Notes: generated from the letters alone by a model not told the origin. A stretch of 64,000 nt of DNA from Streptomyces sennicomposti (GCF_019890635.1 NZ_JAIOAB010000018.1:1-64000); one strand, 5' to 3'; positions 17,051 through 26,809 are shown, counted from the stretch's first letter. Program-made: numbers and translations.

Positions 17051-17995
17051 TCAGCCGCGCCGGCGCGCCGCCTCGTACAGGACGATGCCCGCGGCCACAC
17101 CGGCGTTCAGCGACTCCGCGCCGCCCGGCATCGGGATGCGCACCCGCACGTCGCAGGTCTCGCCGACGAGCCGGGACAGGCCCTTGCCCTCGCTGCCGAC
17201 GACGATGACGACCGGCCCCTCCAGGGCGTCCAGGTCGCCGAGTTCGGCCTCGCCGTCCGCGGCCAGGCCGACGACGGTGAGGCCCGCCTTCTGGTACTGC
17301 TCCAGCGCGCGCGTCAGATTGGTGGCGCGGGCCACCGGCGTCCGGGCGGCGGTGCCGGCCGAGGTCTTCCAGGCGCCCGCGGTCATGCCGGCCGCGCGCC
17401 GCTCGGGGACGACCACGCCGTGCCCGCCGAACGCGGAGACGGAACGGACGACGGCACCGAGGTTGCGCGGGTCGGTCACCCCGTCGAGCGCCACGATCAG
17501 CGGGTCCTCGCCCGCGTCGGCGGCGGCGTCCGCCAGGTCCTCGGGGTGCGCGTACTCGTACGGCGGGACCTGGAGGACCAGGCCCTGGTGGTTGAGCCCG
17601 TTGGTCATCCGGTCCAGCTCGGGGCGCGGCGCCTCCATGAGGTTGATGCCGCCGCGCTCGGCCGCGAGCTGGAGCGCCTCGCGCACCCGCTCGTCGTTGT
17701 CGATGAACTGCTGGACGTAGAGCGTGGTGGCGGGCACGCCCTCGCGCAGCGCCTCGACGACCGGGTTGCGGCCGACGACCAGCTCGGAGGCCGAACGGCC
17801 CCCGCCGCGGCGCTGCTGCGGACGGCCGCCCTGCGCGCGGCGGGCCTTGGCCTGCGCGGCGCGCTGCTTGACGTGTCCCTTGCGCATCTCGGCGGGCGGC
17901 GTGGGGCCCTTGCCCTCCAGGCCACGGCGCCGCTTGCCGCCGCTGCCGACCTGCGCGCCCTTCTTGCCGGACATGCGGCGGTTGTTCGCGGCCAT
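17051..17995 (-). CDS. rlmB: 23S rRNA (guanosine-2'-O-)-methyltransferase RlmB-type (SpoU/TrmH family)
   Basis: A 314-residue protein. The first 70 residues are very basic and disordered. A substrate-binding domain ([18 protein letters not shown]) and a SPOUT methyltransferase domain follow. SPOUT motifs: [17 protein letters not shown] (motif 1), [10 protein letters not shown] (motif 2) and [18 protein letters not shown] (motif 3), the knot that binds S-adenosylmethionine. It methylates a ribose in 23S rRNA; the exact nucleotide is inferred from family. It lies downstream of cysS on the same strand, an arrangement conserved in actinobacteria. Confidence 0.9.
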   Translation of the reverse strand: MAANNRRMSGKKGAQVGSGGKRRRGLEGKGPTPPAEMRKGHVKQRAAQAKARRAQGGRPQQRRGGGRSASELVVGRNPVVEALREGVPATTLYVQQFIDNDERVREALQLAAERGGINLMEAPRPELDRMTNGLNHQGLVLQVPPYEYAHPEDLADAAADAGEDPLIVALDGVTDPRNLGAVVRSVSAFGGHGVVVPERRAAGMTAGAWKTSAGTAARTPVARATNLTRALEQYQKAGLTVVGLAADGEAELGDLDALEGPVVIVVGSEGKGLSRLVGETCDVRVRIPMPGGAESLNAGVAAGIVLYEAARRRG

Positions 17996-18064
17996 GATCT
18001 ACCTGTCTGTCGAAAGCGTCGTACGCACGTTCGTCATCGCGTACGTCTGTCACGTCTGTGGAGT

Positions 18065-18091
18065 GTGCCGCCCGGCGGGACCGGGCGGCAC
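18065..18091. terminator. Hairpin between cysS and rlmB
   Basis: GTGCCGCCCGG (18065-18075), loop CGGGA, CCGGGCGGCAC (18081-18091), an 11-bp perfect stem. It lies just after the cysS stop on the minus strand and may end or attenuate cysS transcription before rlmB. Confidence 0.75.
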
Positions 18092-18117
18092 GGCGGTCCT
18101 GCGGACCGCGGGCGGGC

Positions 18118-19518
18118 TCAGCGGGGGCCGAGGCTCCAGCGGGGGCCCTGCGGGCTGTCCTCGATGACCAGACCGGACTGGCCGAGCTGGTCGCGGATGG
18201 CGTCCGCGGTCGTCCAGTCCTTGCGCGCCCGGGCGGCCTCGCGCTGGTCGAGCACCATCCGGACCAGGGTGTCCACCACCCCGTGCAGGTCCTCGCCGCG
18301 GTCGCCGCCCTCACCGGCCCACTGCTCGTCCAGCGGGTCGAGACCGAGGACGCCGAGCATGGCCCGCACCTCGGCGAGCCGGGCCACGGCGGCCTCCTTG
18401 TCGTCGGCCGCCAGCGCGCTGTTGCCCTGCCGGACGGTGGTGTGCACGACGGCGAGCGCCTGCGGGACCCCGAGGTCGTCGTCCATCGCCTCGGCGAAGG
18501 CGGGCGGCACCTCGGCGGCGGGCTCCACCGGGCCGGCCTTCTCCACCACGCGCTGGATGAAGCCCTCGATCCGCGCGAACGCGGACTCCGCCTCGCGCAG
18601 CGCCTCCTCGCTGTACTCGATCATCGACCGGTAGTGCGGGGTGCCGAGGTAGTAGCGCAGCACGATGGGCCGCCACTGCTTGACCATCTCGGAGACCAGG
18701 ACGCTGTTGCCGAGCGACTTGGACATCTTGTCGCCGGCCATGGTGACCCAGGCGTTGTGCACCCAGTACCGGGCGAACTCGTCGCCGTAGGCCTTGGCCT
18801 GGGCGATCTCGTTCTCGTGGTGCGGGAAGATCAGGTCCAGGCCGCCGCCGTGGATGTCGAAGGCGCTGCCGAGGTACTTGTGCGCCATGGCCGAGCACTC
18901 CAGGTGCCAGCCGGGCCGGCCCTCGCCCCACGGGGTGGGCCAGGTCGGCTCGCCCGGCTTGGCGGCCTTCCACATGGCGAAGTCGCGCGGGTCGCGCTTG
19001 CCGGTCTCGCCCTCGCCGGAGGGCTGGAGCAGGTTGTCCAGCTCCTGGCGGGACAGCTCCAGATAGCCGGGGAAGGAGCGCACGTCGAAGTAGACGTTGC
19101 CGTCGGCGGCGTAGGCGTGCCCGCGCTCGATGAGCCGCCGCATCATCTCGACCATCTCCGGCACATGGCCGGTGGCGCGGGGCTCGTAGCTGGGCGGCAG
19201 GCAGCCGAGGGCGGTGTAACCGTCGTTGAACGCGCGCTCGTTCTCGTAGCCGATGGACCACCACGGGCGGTGCTGCTCGTGCGCCTTGGTGATGATCTTG
19301 TCGTCGATGTCGGTGACGTTGCGGATGAACGTCACCTCGTAGCCGCGGTGGGAGAACCAGCGGCGCATGATGTCGAAGTTCAGCCCCGACCGGATGTGAC
19401 CGATGTGCGGGGCCGCCTGCACGGTGGCACCACACAGGTAGATCGAGACACAGCCCGGCTTGAGCGGGGTGAAGTCACGGATCTGCCGGGCGCTGGTGTC
19501 GTACAGGCGAATAGTCAC
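18118..19518 (-). CDS. cysS: Cysteinyl-tRNA synthetase
   Basis: Class I aminoacyl-tRNA synthetase that charges tRNA-Cys. The start is taken as GTG 19518 ([18 protein letters not shown]), which matches the usual family N-terminus; 466 residues. The HIGH-type motif is in [11 protein letters not shown], the zinc ligand Cys in LCGATVQ, further zinc-site residues in [12 protein letters not shown], and the KMSKS loop is KMSKSLGN. The C-terminal helical tRNA-binding part is complete. Upstream frame remains open for 16 codons without a better start. Neighbours rlmB and ispF/ispD are the normal actinobacterial context. Confidence 0.95.
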   Translation of the reverse strand: MTIRLYDTSARQIRDFTPLKPGCVSIYLCGATVQAAPHIGHIRSGLNFDIMRRWFSHRGYEVTFIRNVTDIDDKIITKAHEQHRPWWSIGYENERAFNDGYTALGCLPPSYEPRATGHVPEMVEMMRRLIERGHAYAADGNVYFDVRSFPGYLELSRQELDNLLQPSGEGETGKRDPRDFAMWKAAKPGEPTWPTPWGEGRPGWHLECSAMAHKYLGSAFDIHGGGLDLIFPHHENEIAQAKAYGDEFARYWVHNAWVTMAGDKMSKSLGNSVLVSEMVKQWRPIVLRYYLGTPHYRSMIEYSEEALREAESAFARIEGFIQRVVEKAGPVEPAAEVPPAFAEAMDDDLGVPQALAVVHTTVRQGNSALAADDKEAAVARLAEVRAMLGVLGLDPLDEQWAGEGGDRGEDLHGVVDTLVRMVLDQREAARARKDWTTADAIRDQLGQSGLVIEDSPQGPRWSLGPR

Positions 19519-19672
19519 CACTCCAGGGTAGTGGGCCGCGGACAGTGCCTCGCGCCCCTTCGGCACAAGGGCGTGTATTCGTGTCCCGGCGCGGGCCGCC
19601 CGGGACGGGCGAAGGCCTCCGGGCCCGCGCCAGCGAGGTCCGGAGGTCTCCGGGCGAGGCGTCGCCGCGGGG

Positions 19673-20077
19673 TTACAGGCTGCCCACGACCTTGCGCGCC
19701 CGGATGCGGACGACCACCCGTTCGGCGTCCTGCGCCGAGGACGGGTTGAACTCGGCGTACTTCTTGCCGGTGTACTTCAGGGACAGTTCGTCGATGAGCG
19801 CCTGGCCGCCCTCGGTGGTCATCTCGACGGTGCCGCGGATCTCGGCGTACTCGTAGGGGTTGTCGGGGTTCTGGACCACGACGCTCACCCGCGGGTCGCG
19901 GTCGAGGTTCTTCTTCTTGCGGCGGTCCACGGTGGTGGAGACGAGAAGGTCGTCGCCGTCCCGCTTCACCCACACCGGCGACAACTGCGGGCTGCCGTCG
20001 GGCTGGACGGTGCCGACGACGATGAAGACGGGGCCGTCGAGAAGGTTCTTGAGCCGGTCGGACAGTACGGCGGACAT
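19673..20077 (-). CDS. PPOX-class F420-dependent oxidoreductase family protein
   Basis: A 134-residue split beta-barrel protein. Family motifs: GTVQPDGSPQLSPVWV near residues 22-37, STTVDRRKKKNLDRDPRV and the YEYAEIRGTVEM strand. Actinobacterial members use coenzyme F420 or flavin to reduce small molecules; the substrate here is unknown. ATG at 20077 is chosen. A triple 24-bp repeat sits 20 bp upstream (20097-20164), where its promoter should be. Confidence 0.85.
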   Translation of the reverse strand: MSAVLSDRLKNLLDGPVFIVVGTVQPDGSPQLSPVWVKRDGDDLLVSTTVDRRKKKNLDRDPRVSVVVQNPDNPYEYAEIRGTVEMTTEGGQALIDELSLKYTGKKYAEFNPSSAQDAERVVVRIRARKVVGSL

Positions 20078-20096
20078 GGGGGCACCCTCCGGTCCT

Positions 20097-20164
20097 CGAT
20101 CACTGGTCGCTCAGCGGTCACGATCACTGCTCGCTCAGCGGTATCGATCACTGGTCGCTTAGCG
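20097..20164. repeat. Three 24-bp direct repeats upstream of the F420 oxidoreductase gene
   Basis: CGATCACTGGTCGCTCAGCG starts at 20097, 20121 (one mismatch) and 20145 (one mismatch, last unit truncated), giving a strict 24-bp period. It occupies the 104-bp gap between ispF (stop at 20182) and the start of the 19673-20077 gene, both on the minus strand. A regulator-binding array or a slippage-derived minisatellite are both possible. Confidence 0.85.
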
Positions 20165-20181
20165 CGTACCCTCGCACGCCC

Positions 20182-20703
20182 TCAGTCCACGCGCACCACG
20201 AGAGCCGTGGCCACCGCCATCAGTCCCTCGCCCCGGCCGGGGAAGCCGAGACCGTCGGTGGTCGCGCCGGAGACGGACACCGGCGCGCCGGCCGCCTCGG
20301 AGAGGATCTTCTGCGCCTCCTCGCGTCGCTTGCCGATCTTCGGCCGGGGGCCGACGACCTGCACTGCGACGTTCCCGATCCGGAAGCCGGCCGCGCGCAC
20401 GATCCGCGCGGCCTCGGTCAGCAGGGTGACGCCGGAGGCGCCCGACCACTCGGGGCGTCCGGTGCCGAAGTGCCGGCCCAGGTCGCCGAGTCCGGCGGCG
20501 GAGAACAGCGCGTTGCACGCGGCGTGCGCGACGACGTCGGCGTCGGAGTGGCCGGCCAGTCCCGGTCCCTCGCCCTCCCACTTCAGTCCGGCGCACCACA
20601 GCTCGCGGCCGTCCTCGAAGGCGTGGATGTCGGTGCCGATGCCGACCTGGGGCAGCACGACGGGGGCGGTGACGTCCGCGTCCGGGGTGTGGTCAGAAGC
20701 CAT
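20182..20703 (-). CDS. ispF: 2-C-methyl-D-erythritol 2,4-cyclodiphosphate synthase
   Basis: Fifth step of the MEP isoprenoid pathway. 173 residues. Metal ligands: Asp and His in GIGTDIHAF, and His in GHSDADVV. Other family motifs: [16 protein letters not shown] and the C-terminal [16 protein letters not shown]. Its ATG overlaps the end of ispD by 11 bp (20693-20703), so the two enzymes are translationally coupled. The first 17 residues are a non-conserved extension; a later start is possible. Confidence 0.94.
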   Translation of the reverse strand: MASDHTPDADVTAPVVLPQVGIGTDIHAFEDGRELWCAGLKWEGEGPGLAGHSDADVVAHAACNALFSAAGLGDLGRHFGTGRPEWSGASGVTLLTEAARIVRAAGFRIGNVAVQVVGPRPKIGKRREEAQKILSEAAGAPVSVSGATTDGLGFPGRGEGLMAVATALVVRVD

Positions 20704-21457
20704 CGTTCAGCCTCCGCCGGGCCAGGACCGCCTCCGCGAGGACGAGGTCGAGCGGGCGGGTGACCTTGAAGGCCTCCTCGTGACCGGGCACGGCCACGAC
20801 CCGCTCGCCGAGCTGTTCGACCATGCTCGCGTCGTCGGTGACGTCGTCGGTGACCGTCCGGTGGGCGCGCTCCAGCGTGGCGCGGTCGAAGCCCTGCGGG
20901 GTCTGCACGGCCCGCAGCAGGGAGCGGTCCGGCGTGGCGACGACGGGTTCGGGCCCGCCCGGCGCGGCGGCCGGCTCGACCTGCTTGACGGTGTCCGCCA
21001 GCGGCAGCGCCGGCACGACGGCGGGCGCCCCGTCCCGTACGGCCTCGATGACCGCGTCCACGGTGTCCACCGGGACCAGCGGGCGGGCCGCGTCGTGCAC
21101 GAGGACGATGTCGTGGCCCGGCGGCAGCGCCTCCAGGCCGAGCCGCACCGACTCCTGCCGGCTCTCCCCGCCCGGCACCACCAGGAAGTCCGTCCGCTCG
21201 GGCAGCGCGTACGCGTCCAGGAGCGACTTGACCTCGGCGGCGCCGTCGGGCGGGGCGACGACGACCACCGAAGAGACGGCGCGGGAGGCGGCCATGGCGC
21301 GCACGGCGTGGATCAGCATGGGCGTGCCGCTCAGCGTGCGCAGCGCTTTGGGCGCGCCCGGGCCGAGGCGTACCCCTCGGCCGGCGGCCGGGATCACGGC
21401 GGCGACGGGGGTTCCCGGCCGCCCGCCCGCGGGTGCGGGGCGCGATTCGTCAGACAT
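20693..21457 (-). CDS. ispD: 2-C-methyl-D-erythritol 4-phosphate cytidylyltransferase
   Basis: Third step of the MEP pathway, joining CTP to methylerythritol phosphate. ATG 21457 (MSDESRPAP) gives 254 residues; the open frame upstream is non-conserved. Nucleotide-binding motif [20 protein letters not shown], then [11 protein letters not shown] and [19 protein letters not shown] are diagnostic. It overlaps ispF. carD lies further upstream on the same strand, as in other streptomycetes, separated by about 530 bp. Confidence 0.94.
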   Translation of the reverse strand: MSDESRPAPAGGRPGTPVAAVIPAAGRGVRLGPGAPKALRTLSGTPMLIHAVRAMAASRAVSSVVVVAPPDGAAEVKSLLDAYALPERTDFLVVPGGESRQESVRLGLEALPPGHDIVLVHDAARPLVPVDTVDAVIEAVRDGAPAVVPALPLADTVKQVEPAAAPGGPEPVVATPDRSLLRAVQTPQGFDRATLERAHRTVTDDVTDDASMVEQLGERVVAVPGHEEAFKVTRPLDLVLAEAVLARRRLNDGF

Positions 21458-21987
21458 CGGTTCCTGTCCGGGTCGTGTGCTGGAGGCCGTGCCGCCGGTC
21501 CGCGTCGTCCGCCCGTCAGACGCCGGTTTGGCGGCGGTGCCTACGTGGGTATGGCCACACCGTGCCGGGCGCGACGCCTTGACCGGACCCTTCCGTGACC
21601 CCGGTCGAGCCGACTGCCCGGGCCCGGCACACAGTATCGGGGGGATTCCCTCGCCGTACGGCATGTCCGCCGTGCGTGCGGGTACCTGCCGCTCATCACG
21701 CCGCGAGGCGCGTCGCCGGGACGACGAGTCGTCGTACGCCGGGTCGCCGCGCCGAGTGGTGCGCCGGCGGACTCCTGCGCCGGTGTGCTCCGGGGCTTCC
21801 GGGGTACTCCAGGTGGCTCAGGTGTCCCTGGGCGTTCCGGGCGCCGTGGGGTTCGGCGGTGGATGCGGACATGCCGCAGCGCCCGGCGACTGCGGTCGAG
21901 TCATCGGGCACCGCGGCAGTGCTGTGCTGCGCTGGACGGAGGCGGTCGTCGTGGCCCGCCCGGGTCCGTGTCAGGGCACCTCGCGCG
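21458..21987. other. 530-bp intergenic region between ispD and carD
   Basis: No ORF here shows convincing coding character. It probably holds the end of the carD transcript and the ispD promoter. I see no RNA gene. Confidence 0.4.
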
Positions 21988-22470
21988 TCAGGACGCGAGA
22001 ACCTCGTCGAGCAGGGCTTCGGCCTTGTCCTCGTTCGTGTTCTCCGCGAGGGCGAGTTCGCTCACCAGGATCTGGCGGGCCTTGGCGAGCATGCGCTTCT
22101 CACCGGCGGAGAGACCGCGCTCGCGCTCACGACGCCACAGGTCACGCACGACTTCCGCGACCTTGATGACATCGCCGGAGGCGAGCTTCTCCAGATTTGC
22201 CTTGTAGCGACGGGACCAGTTCGTGGGCTCCTCGGCGTACGGAGCGCGCAGCACCTCGAAGACCCGGTCCAGCCCGTCCTGACCGACCACATCACGCACG
22301 CCGACGAACTCCGCATTGTCCGCTGGCACACGTACCGTCAGGTCACCCTGGGCGACCTTCAGCACCAAGTAGGTCTTGTCCACGCCTTTGATCTGGCGAG
22401 TTTCGATGGCCTCGATCAGCGCGGCCCCGTGATGGGGATAGACCACGGTGTCGCCAACCTTGAACGTCAT
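21988..22470 (-). CDS. carD: CarD-family RNA polymerase-binding regulator
   Basis: A 160-residue protein. The N-terminal Tudor-like RNA-polymerase-interaction domain starts [20 protein letters not shown] (1-20); [20 protein letters not shown] follows. The C-terminal helical part contains [13 protein letters not shown], whose Trp wedges into the upstream edge of the open promoter. CarD stabilises open complexes, notably at rRNA promoters in actinobacteria. It stands upstream of ispD-ispF on the same strand and is divergent from the lipoprotein gene at 23383. Confidence 0.95.
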   Translation of the reverse strand: MTFKVGDTVVYPHHGAALIEAIETRQIKGVDKTYLVLKVAQGDLTVRVPADNAEFVGVRDVVGQDGLDRVFEVLRAPYAEEPTNWSRRYKANLEKLASGDVIKVAEVVRDLWRRERERGLSAGEKRMLAKARQILVSELALAENTNEDKAEALLDEVLAS

Positions 22471-23382
22471 GTGACAGGTACCCCTTCCGTGGCTATCCAG
22501 AGTAACACGGATACGGCGTCTTCTGAATGGCGTTTTCGCAGGTCAGGGCATATCTCGGGGCTTGACAACAGCAACCGGAACGTGCTTCGGCAGGGGCCGC
22601 CGGGCCGGGACGGGGCGGGTATCCGCAGGTCGGAGGGGCTTCCCGCACAGGGAGAAACGCACACGTTACACACATCCGGCCGCCCCTCCAAACGGCCGAA
22701 CGTCCTGATTTGTCCGGTTCCCTGTGTCCGACTTCCGCTACTCCGTTCGGTGAGCCACGTCGCGTTCGGGACGAATCCGGAATTGATCACGCCATGGCGC
22801 GGGGCGGTCCGATGGGGCGTGATCAATTTCGCCGGTCGCTTCCCTCACCGGGTTCAGCGGTCGCTTCCCCACCGGGTTCCGTACGGGGCGCGCATTCCGT
22901 GCCCGGAAATCCATGAGGGGGCGCGCGACGGAAGGGCGCGGGTAAGGGCGGCGGCTTTGGCGCCGGGTATACCGGCGAGTATGCCGTCCGGTATGCCGTC
23001 CGGTATGCCGGACGGCGCTTTCCGCCCGGCCGGCGGACGGCGCTTATGCGAATGGCGTGCTACGGGGCGGCCAATGCGTGGTGAGAGGCATTGCGGGCAC
23101 GGTGCGCGCCGTCCCCGGACGGCGTCCCGTCCGCCGAACGGCCCTCGCGCCGTCCGTCGAACGGCCCCCGCGGAGGACACCCGCAAGACACCCGCAGGGC
23201 CCCCGAACGGCCTCGTGAAAGGCGTCGCGGGAGGGGTGTCCGGGTGCCCCGGGGCGCGGTGGGGCGGGTCGGGTGCGGGGGCTCGGGAACGGCTCGGTAA
23301 CCTAAGGCCGCTGACAGACACTTAGGGCGGCTTTATAAGGGAGTCGCCCTGTACCGCCCACGTTCAAGGAGTTGCCGCCGCC
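22471..23382. other. 900-bp divergent intergenic region (carD / lipoprotein)
   Basis: No gene is convincing. It holds short repeats: GTATGCCGTCCG-type units three times at about 22979-23010, and CGGTCGCTTCCC.CACCGGGTT twice at about 22836-22880. Both flanking promoters must lie here; the last 80 bp before 23383 are locally AT-richer (CTTTATAAGG at about 23331). Confidence 0.5.
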
Positions 23383-24078
23383 GTGAGCAGCAGCCTTCGA
23401 CGCGGCGCCCTCGCCGCCGCCGCCATCGCGTTCTCGATCGCCTCGCTCGCCGCGTGCGGCGCCGGCAACGATGCCCAGACGCTCGAGGTCAAGCCGGACA
23501 ACGCGGCCGTCACCGTCGGGACCATCAAGGTCCAGAACGCGGTGGTCATCACGCAGCCCGGCACCCAGACCAAGGGCCCGGCCGTCATCTCCGCGACCAT
23601 CTTCAACAACGACGACCACGCCCAGACCCTCGACGCCATCCGCGTCGACGGCGACGGCACCGCGCAGCTCACCCCCGCGCAGGGCAAGGGCAACGGCAAG
23701 CTGACCGTCCCGGCCGGCGGCTCCCTGATCATCGGCGGCAAGGGCAACGCCTCCGCCGCGCTGCCCTCCCCCGGCGGCAATGTCGCCGACGGCAACGCGC
23801 AGAAGATCACCTTCACCTTCAGCAAGACCGGTGACGTGAGCCTGCGCGCCTTCGTCGTGCCGGCCGAGAGCTACTTCGACAAGTGGGGCCCGAGCAACAT
23901 GCCGGCCGCGCCGGGCGCCTCGCCCTCCGCGTCCGCCTCCAAGAGCGCCTCCGCGAGCGCCTCCACCGGCGCCGCGGGGCAGCCGAAGACGGACGAGTCG
24001 CCGTCCGGCTCGTCGACGGCCTCGGGCAGCCCGGCCGCTCCGAGCGACTCGGCGTCCCAGTCGGTCGCCGGCCACTGA
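23383..24078 (+). CDS. Secreted lipoprotein with PCu_A/DUF461-like fold
   Basis: A 231-residue protein starting at GTG 23383 with AAGGAG upstream. A type II signal ends in the lipobox LAAC (Cys23 or so). The middle (about 40-170) is beta-rich (VQNAVVITQPG, AVISATIFNNDDHAQTLDAI), resembling copper-chaperone-like lipoproteins of the DUF461 type, but I see no Met/His copper motif. The last 60 residues are a Ser/Ala/Pro-rich disordered tail. It precedes the phoRP region; in Streptomyces a lipoprotein of this kind usually does. Function unknown. A 21-bp-stem terminator follows. Confidence 0.82.
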   Translation: MSSSLRRGALAAAAIAFSIASLAACGAGNDAQTLEVKPDNAAVTVGTIKVQNAVVITQPGTQTKGPAVISATIFNNDDHAQTLDAIRVDGDGTAQLTPAQGKGNGKLTVPAGGSLIIGGKGNASAALPSPGGNVADGNAQKITFTFSKTGDVSLRAFVVPAESYFDKWGPSNMPAAPGASPSASASKSASASASTGAAGQPKTDESPSGSSTASGSPAAPSDSASQSVAGH

Positions 24079-24166
24079 CCGGGCGGCCCTGACGGCCCCT
24101 GCGTACGCCTGCCTGCGCCTGCGTACGTCCACGTGCGCAGAGGTACGCCTGCGCACACCTCGTATG

Positions 24167-24210
24167 CCGAAGGGCGGCGCGCTCCCCACGGGGAGCGCGC
24201 CGCCCTTCGG
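24167..24210. terminator. Bidirectional terminator, 21-bp perfect stem
   Basis: CCGAAGGGCGGCGCGCTCCC begins at 24167; its reverse complement ends at 24210, with a 2-nt loop (24188-24189). It separates the convergent lipoprotein gene and phoP. Confidence 0.93.
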
Positions 24211-24221
24211 CGTCGACTGGG

Positions 24222-24345
24222 CCGGTCCGGGGCCGGCCGGTCCGGGATCGGTCGGCCCGGGGTCCGGTGCGGACGGTCCGGGGTCCGGTCGGTCCGGGGT
24301 CCGGGGCCGGTCAGGGGTCCGGGTCCGGTCGGTCCGGGGTGCGGC
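24222..24345. repeat. GGTCCGGGGTCCGGTC-type low-complexity repeats
   Basis: Variants of GGTCCGGG(G/A)(T/C)CGGTC recur about eight times between the terminator and the phoP stop codon. G-richness suggests slippage-prone or quadruplex-capable DNA. No ORF. Confidence 0.7.
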
Positions 24346-25026
24346 CTACGGCTCGAACTTGTAGCCGAGGCCCCGCACCGTGACCAGGAAGCGCGGCGCG
24401 CCCGGGTCCGGCTCGATCTTGGCGCGCAGCCGCTTGACGTGGACGTCGAGGGTCTTGGTGTCGCCCACGTAGTCGGCGCCCCAGACCCGGTCGATCAGCT
24501 GCATCCGGGTGAGCACCCGGCCGGCGTTGCGCAGCAGCATCTCCAGGAGGTCGAACTCCTTGAGCGGCAGATCGACCTTGGAGCCGGACACCGTCACCAC
24601 GTGCCGGTCGACGTCCATGCGGACCGGGCCGGCCTCCAGCGCGGCCGGAGTGACCTCCTCCGGCTCGCCGCGGCGGCGCAGCACCGCGCGGATGCGGGCC
24701 ACCAGCTCGCGCGAGGAGAAGGGCTTGGTGACGTAGTCGTCGGCTCCTATCTCCAGACCGACCACCTTGTCGATCTCGCTGTCCTTGGCGGTCACCATGA
24801 TCACCGGGACGTTGGAGCGGCCGCGCAGCTGCCGGCACACCTCCGTGCCGGGCAGGCCCGGCAGCATCAGGTCGAGGAGGACGAGGTCGGCGCCGTTGCG
24901 CTCGAACTCGTCGAGTCCGTCGGGCCCGGTGGCGGCCACGGCCACCTCGAAGCCCTCCTTGCGGAGCATGTACGACAGGGCGTCGGAGAAGGACTCCTCG
25001 TCCTCGACGACGAGCACACGGGTCAC
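24346..25026 (-). CDS. phoP: Response regulator PhoP (phosphate control)
   Basis: An OmpR-family regulator of phosphate starvation genes, which also affects antibiotic production in Streptomyces. GTG at 25026 with GGAGG eight bases upstream gives 226 residues. Receiver domain 1-120 with acidic pocket (Glu8-Asp9) and phosphoacceptor Asp52 in VLLDLMLPG, and Lys in YVTKPFSSREL. The winged helix (about 130-226) contains LPLKEFDLLEMLLRNAGRVL and the recognition helix DTKTLDVHVKRLRAKIE. The start overlaps the phoR stop by 4 bp. Confidence 0.96.
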   Translation of the reverse strand: MTRVLVVEDEESFSDALSYMLRKEGFEVAVAATGPDGLDEFERNGADLVLLDLMLPGLPGTEVCRQLRGRSNVPVIMVTAKDSEIDKVVGLEIGADDYVTKPFSSRELVARIRAVLRRRGEPEEVTPAALEAGPVRMDVDRHVVTVSGSKVDLPLKEFDLLEMLLRNAGRVLTRMQLIDRVWGADYVGDTKTLDVHVKRLRAKIEPDPGAPRFLVTVRGLGYKFEP

Positions 25027-26300
25027 GGAAGGACCTCCGGGGCGGGAAGCGGTTCGTACGGGGATGTGTCGGTGGGGGGCTGCCCGGCCTCGTCGTCGAG
25101 GGCGGGGTGCTGCTGCGCCCGGTCGCGGACGCGGTCCCGGGCGGCGCGGGCCGCGGCGGCCTCCGGCAGCCGCAGGGTGAAGGTGGAGCCCTGACCCTCG
25201 GCGCTCCACACCGTGACCTCCCCGCCGTGCGAGGCGACCACGTGCTTGACGATCGCGAGCCCGAGCCCGGTGCCCCCCGTGGCGCGCGAGCGGGCCGGGT
25301 CGACGCGGTAGAAGCGCTCGAAGATGCGCTCCTTGTCCTTGTCGGAGATGCCGATGCCCTGGTCGGTGACGGCCAGCTCGATCAGATCGCCGCCGGGTGC
25401 GGTGATCCGGCGGGCGGCGATGCCGACGCGGGTGCGGGCCGGTGAGTAGTTGACCGCGTTCTCGACGAGGTTGCCGAGGGCGGCGGCGAGCTGGCCGCGG
25501 TTGCCCCACACATGCAGGTCCGCGGTGCCTCCGGCGGCCATGGTGATCTGCTTGGTGCCCGCCTGGTGGCGGCAGCGGTCGATGGCCTCGGCGACCAGTT
25601 CGTCCACGCGCACCGGCTCGGCGTCCTCCAGCGGGTCGTCGTTCTGCACCCGCGACAGGTCGATCAGCTCCTGCACGAGGTTGGTCAGCCGGGTCGCCTC
25701 GATCTGCATCCGCCCGGCGAACCGCTGCACGGCCTCCGGGTCGTCGGAGGCGTCCATGACGGCCTCGGAGAGCAGGGAGAGGGCGCCCACGGGGGTCTTC
25801 AGTTCATGGCTCACATTGGCGACGAAGTCGCGTCGTACCGCCTCGATGCGCCGGGCCTCGGTGAGGTCCTCCACCAGCAGCAGCACCAGCCGCGAGCCGA
25901 GCGGGGCGACCCGCGCGGAGACGGCGAGGGCCTCGCCGCGCCCGGTGCCGCGCCGCGGCAGGTCCAGCTCGACCTGGCGTATCTCCCCGTCCCGCCGGGT
26001 GTCCCGGGCCATCTGGAGCATCGGCTCCACGGCCAGCTTGCCGCCGCGGACGAGCCCGAGGGCGTACGCGGCGGAGCTGGCCTTGACGACGGCGTCGCCC
26101 TCGTCGAGGACGACGGCGGAGGACCGCAGCACGGACAGGACCGTGTCCACGCCCGGCGGCAGCACCGCGTCGGTGTGCAGGGAGGTGCGGGTGGGACGCT
26201 TCTGCTCGCGCTCGCTGAAGCGGAACGCGAGCATGGCGATGACACCGGTGAGCACTCCGGCGATCGCTGCCGCTGCGGCGACCGCCGCGTTCACGTCCAT
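25023..26300 (-). CDS. phoR: Sensor histidine kinase PhoR (phosphate control)
   Basis: A 425-residue membrane kinase, partner of PhoP. One N-terminal transmembrane segment (about 5-27), a PAS-like region (LRSSAVVLDEGDAVVKASSA), the H-box FVANVSHELKTPVGALSLL with the phosphorylated His, the N-box NLVENAVNY, the G1 box DQGIGI, and the G2 box GGTGLGLAIVKHVV. The last 40 residues are a variable tail. It is divergent from phoU; a PHO-box-like direct repeat lies between them. Confidence 0.96.
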   Translation of the reverse strand: MDVNAAVAAAAAIAGVLTGVIAMLAFRFSEREQKRPTRTSLHTDAVLPPGVDTVLSVLRSSAVVLDEGDAVVKASSAAYALGLVRGGKLAVEPMLQMARDTRRDGEIRQVELDLPRRGTGRGEALAVSARVAPLGSRLVLLLVEDLTEARRIEAVRRDFVANVSHELKTPVGALSLLSEAVMDASDDPEAVQRFAGRMQIEATRLTNLVQELIDLSRVQNDDPLEDAEPVRVDELVAEAIDRCRHQAGTKQITMAAGGTADLHVWGNRGQLAAALGNLVENAVNYSPARTRVGIAARRITAPGGDLIELAVTDQGIGISDKDKERIFERFYRVDPARSRATGGTGLGLAIVKHVVASHGGEVTVWSAEGQGSTFTLRLPEAAAARAARDRVRDRAQQHPALDDEAGQPPTDTSPYEPLPAPEVLP

Positions 26301-26373
26301 GCCACCAGGTTAGGCACGGGGTACGACGAGACCGCACCCATCCGAGTGCGACCTCGAACACTCGTCGCCCAGA

Positions 26374-26406
26374 GTTCACCTTGGGGCCAGTGATGGTTCA
26401 TTTGGG
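26374..26406. promoter_or_regulatory. PHO-box-like direct repeats between phoR and phoU
   Basis: GTTCACC at 26374-26380 and GTTCATT at 26396-26402 are 22 bp apart, exactly two 11-bp PhoP repeat units; the unit between them is degenerate. PhoP of streptomycetes binds 11-bp direct repeats with GTTCACC as the conserved core, and the phoRP/phoU intergenic region is a known target. It would control both divergent transcripts. Confidence 0.75.
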
Positions 26407-26456
26407 GTGACGGAAACGGACGCGTGGAGGCCGGACCGTGGGAGCGTGGGGTTCGC

Positions 26457-26678
26457 GCCACCGGTCGCCGTAGCGGGGGCCGGGGCCACGGGTCGCCTTG
26501 GCGGGCGCCGGAGCCATCGGTGCCGTAGCGGGCGCCGGGGTCACAGCTCGCCTTGGCGGGCGCCGGGGCCACGGGTCGCCGTAGCGGGCACCGGAGCCAC
26601 TGGTGCCGTAGGGGGCGCCGGGGTCGTCCGTCGCTCTGACGGGCGCCGGGGCCGTCCGTCGTCTCGGCGGACGCCGGG
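26457..26678. repeat. Eight tandem 27-28-bp repeats in the phoU leader
   Basis: Units of the form GCCACGGGTCGCCTTGGCGG + GCGCCGGG start at 26457, 26485, 26513, 26540, 26568, 26596, 26623 and 26651, with unit lengths 28, 28, 27, 28, 28, 27, 28 and 28; a partial ninth follows. The mixed 27/28 length breaks any reading frame, so they are not coding. They lie between the PHO-box-like site and the phoU start, so they would be in the phoU leader RNA if transcription begins near the box. Confidence 0.88.
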
Positions 26679-26809
26679 GCCGTCGGCCGGCAGCGCGGGT
26701 TCCGCCGGCCGTGACCGGCGGGCCGCCGCCCCGCACGCCCTGCAGCCCCCTGCAATCCTGCAGCCCCTGCAACCCCGGACGAAGACGCACGCACGAGAGG
26801 GAACCGAAG

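Noticed and set aside
22467..22826. Minus-strand ORF of 119 codons upstream of carD
   Set aside because: Composition lacks the third-position GC bias of real genes here and it overlaps the carD promoter region.
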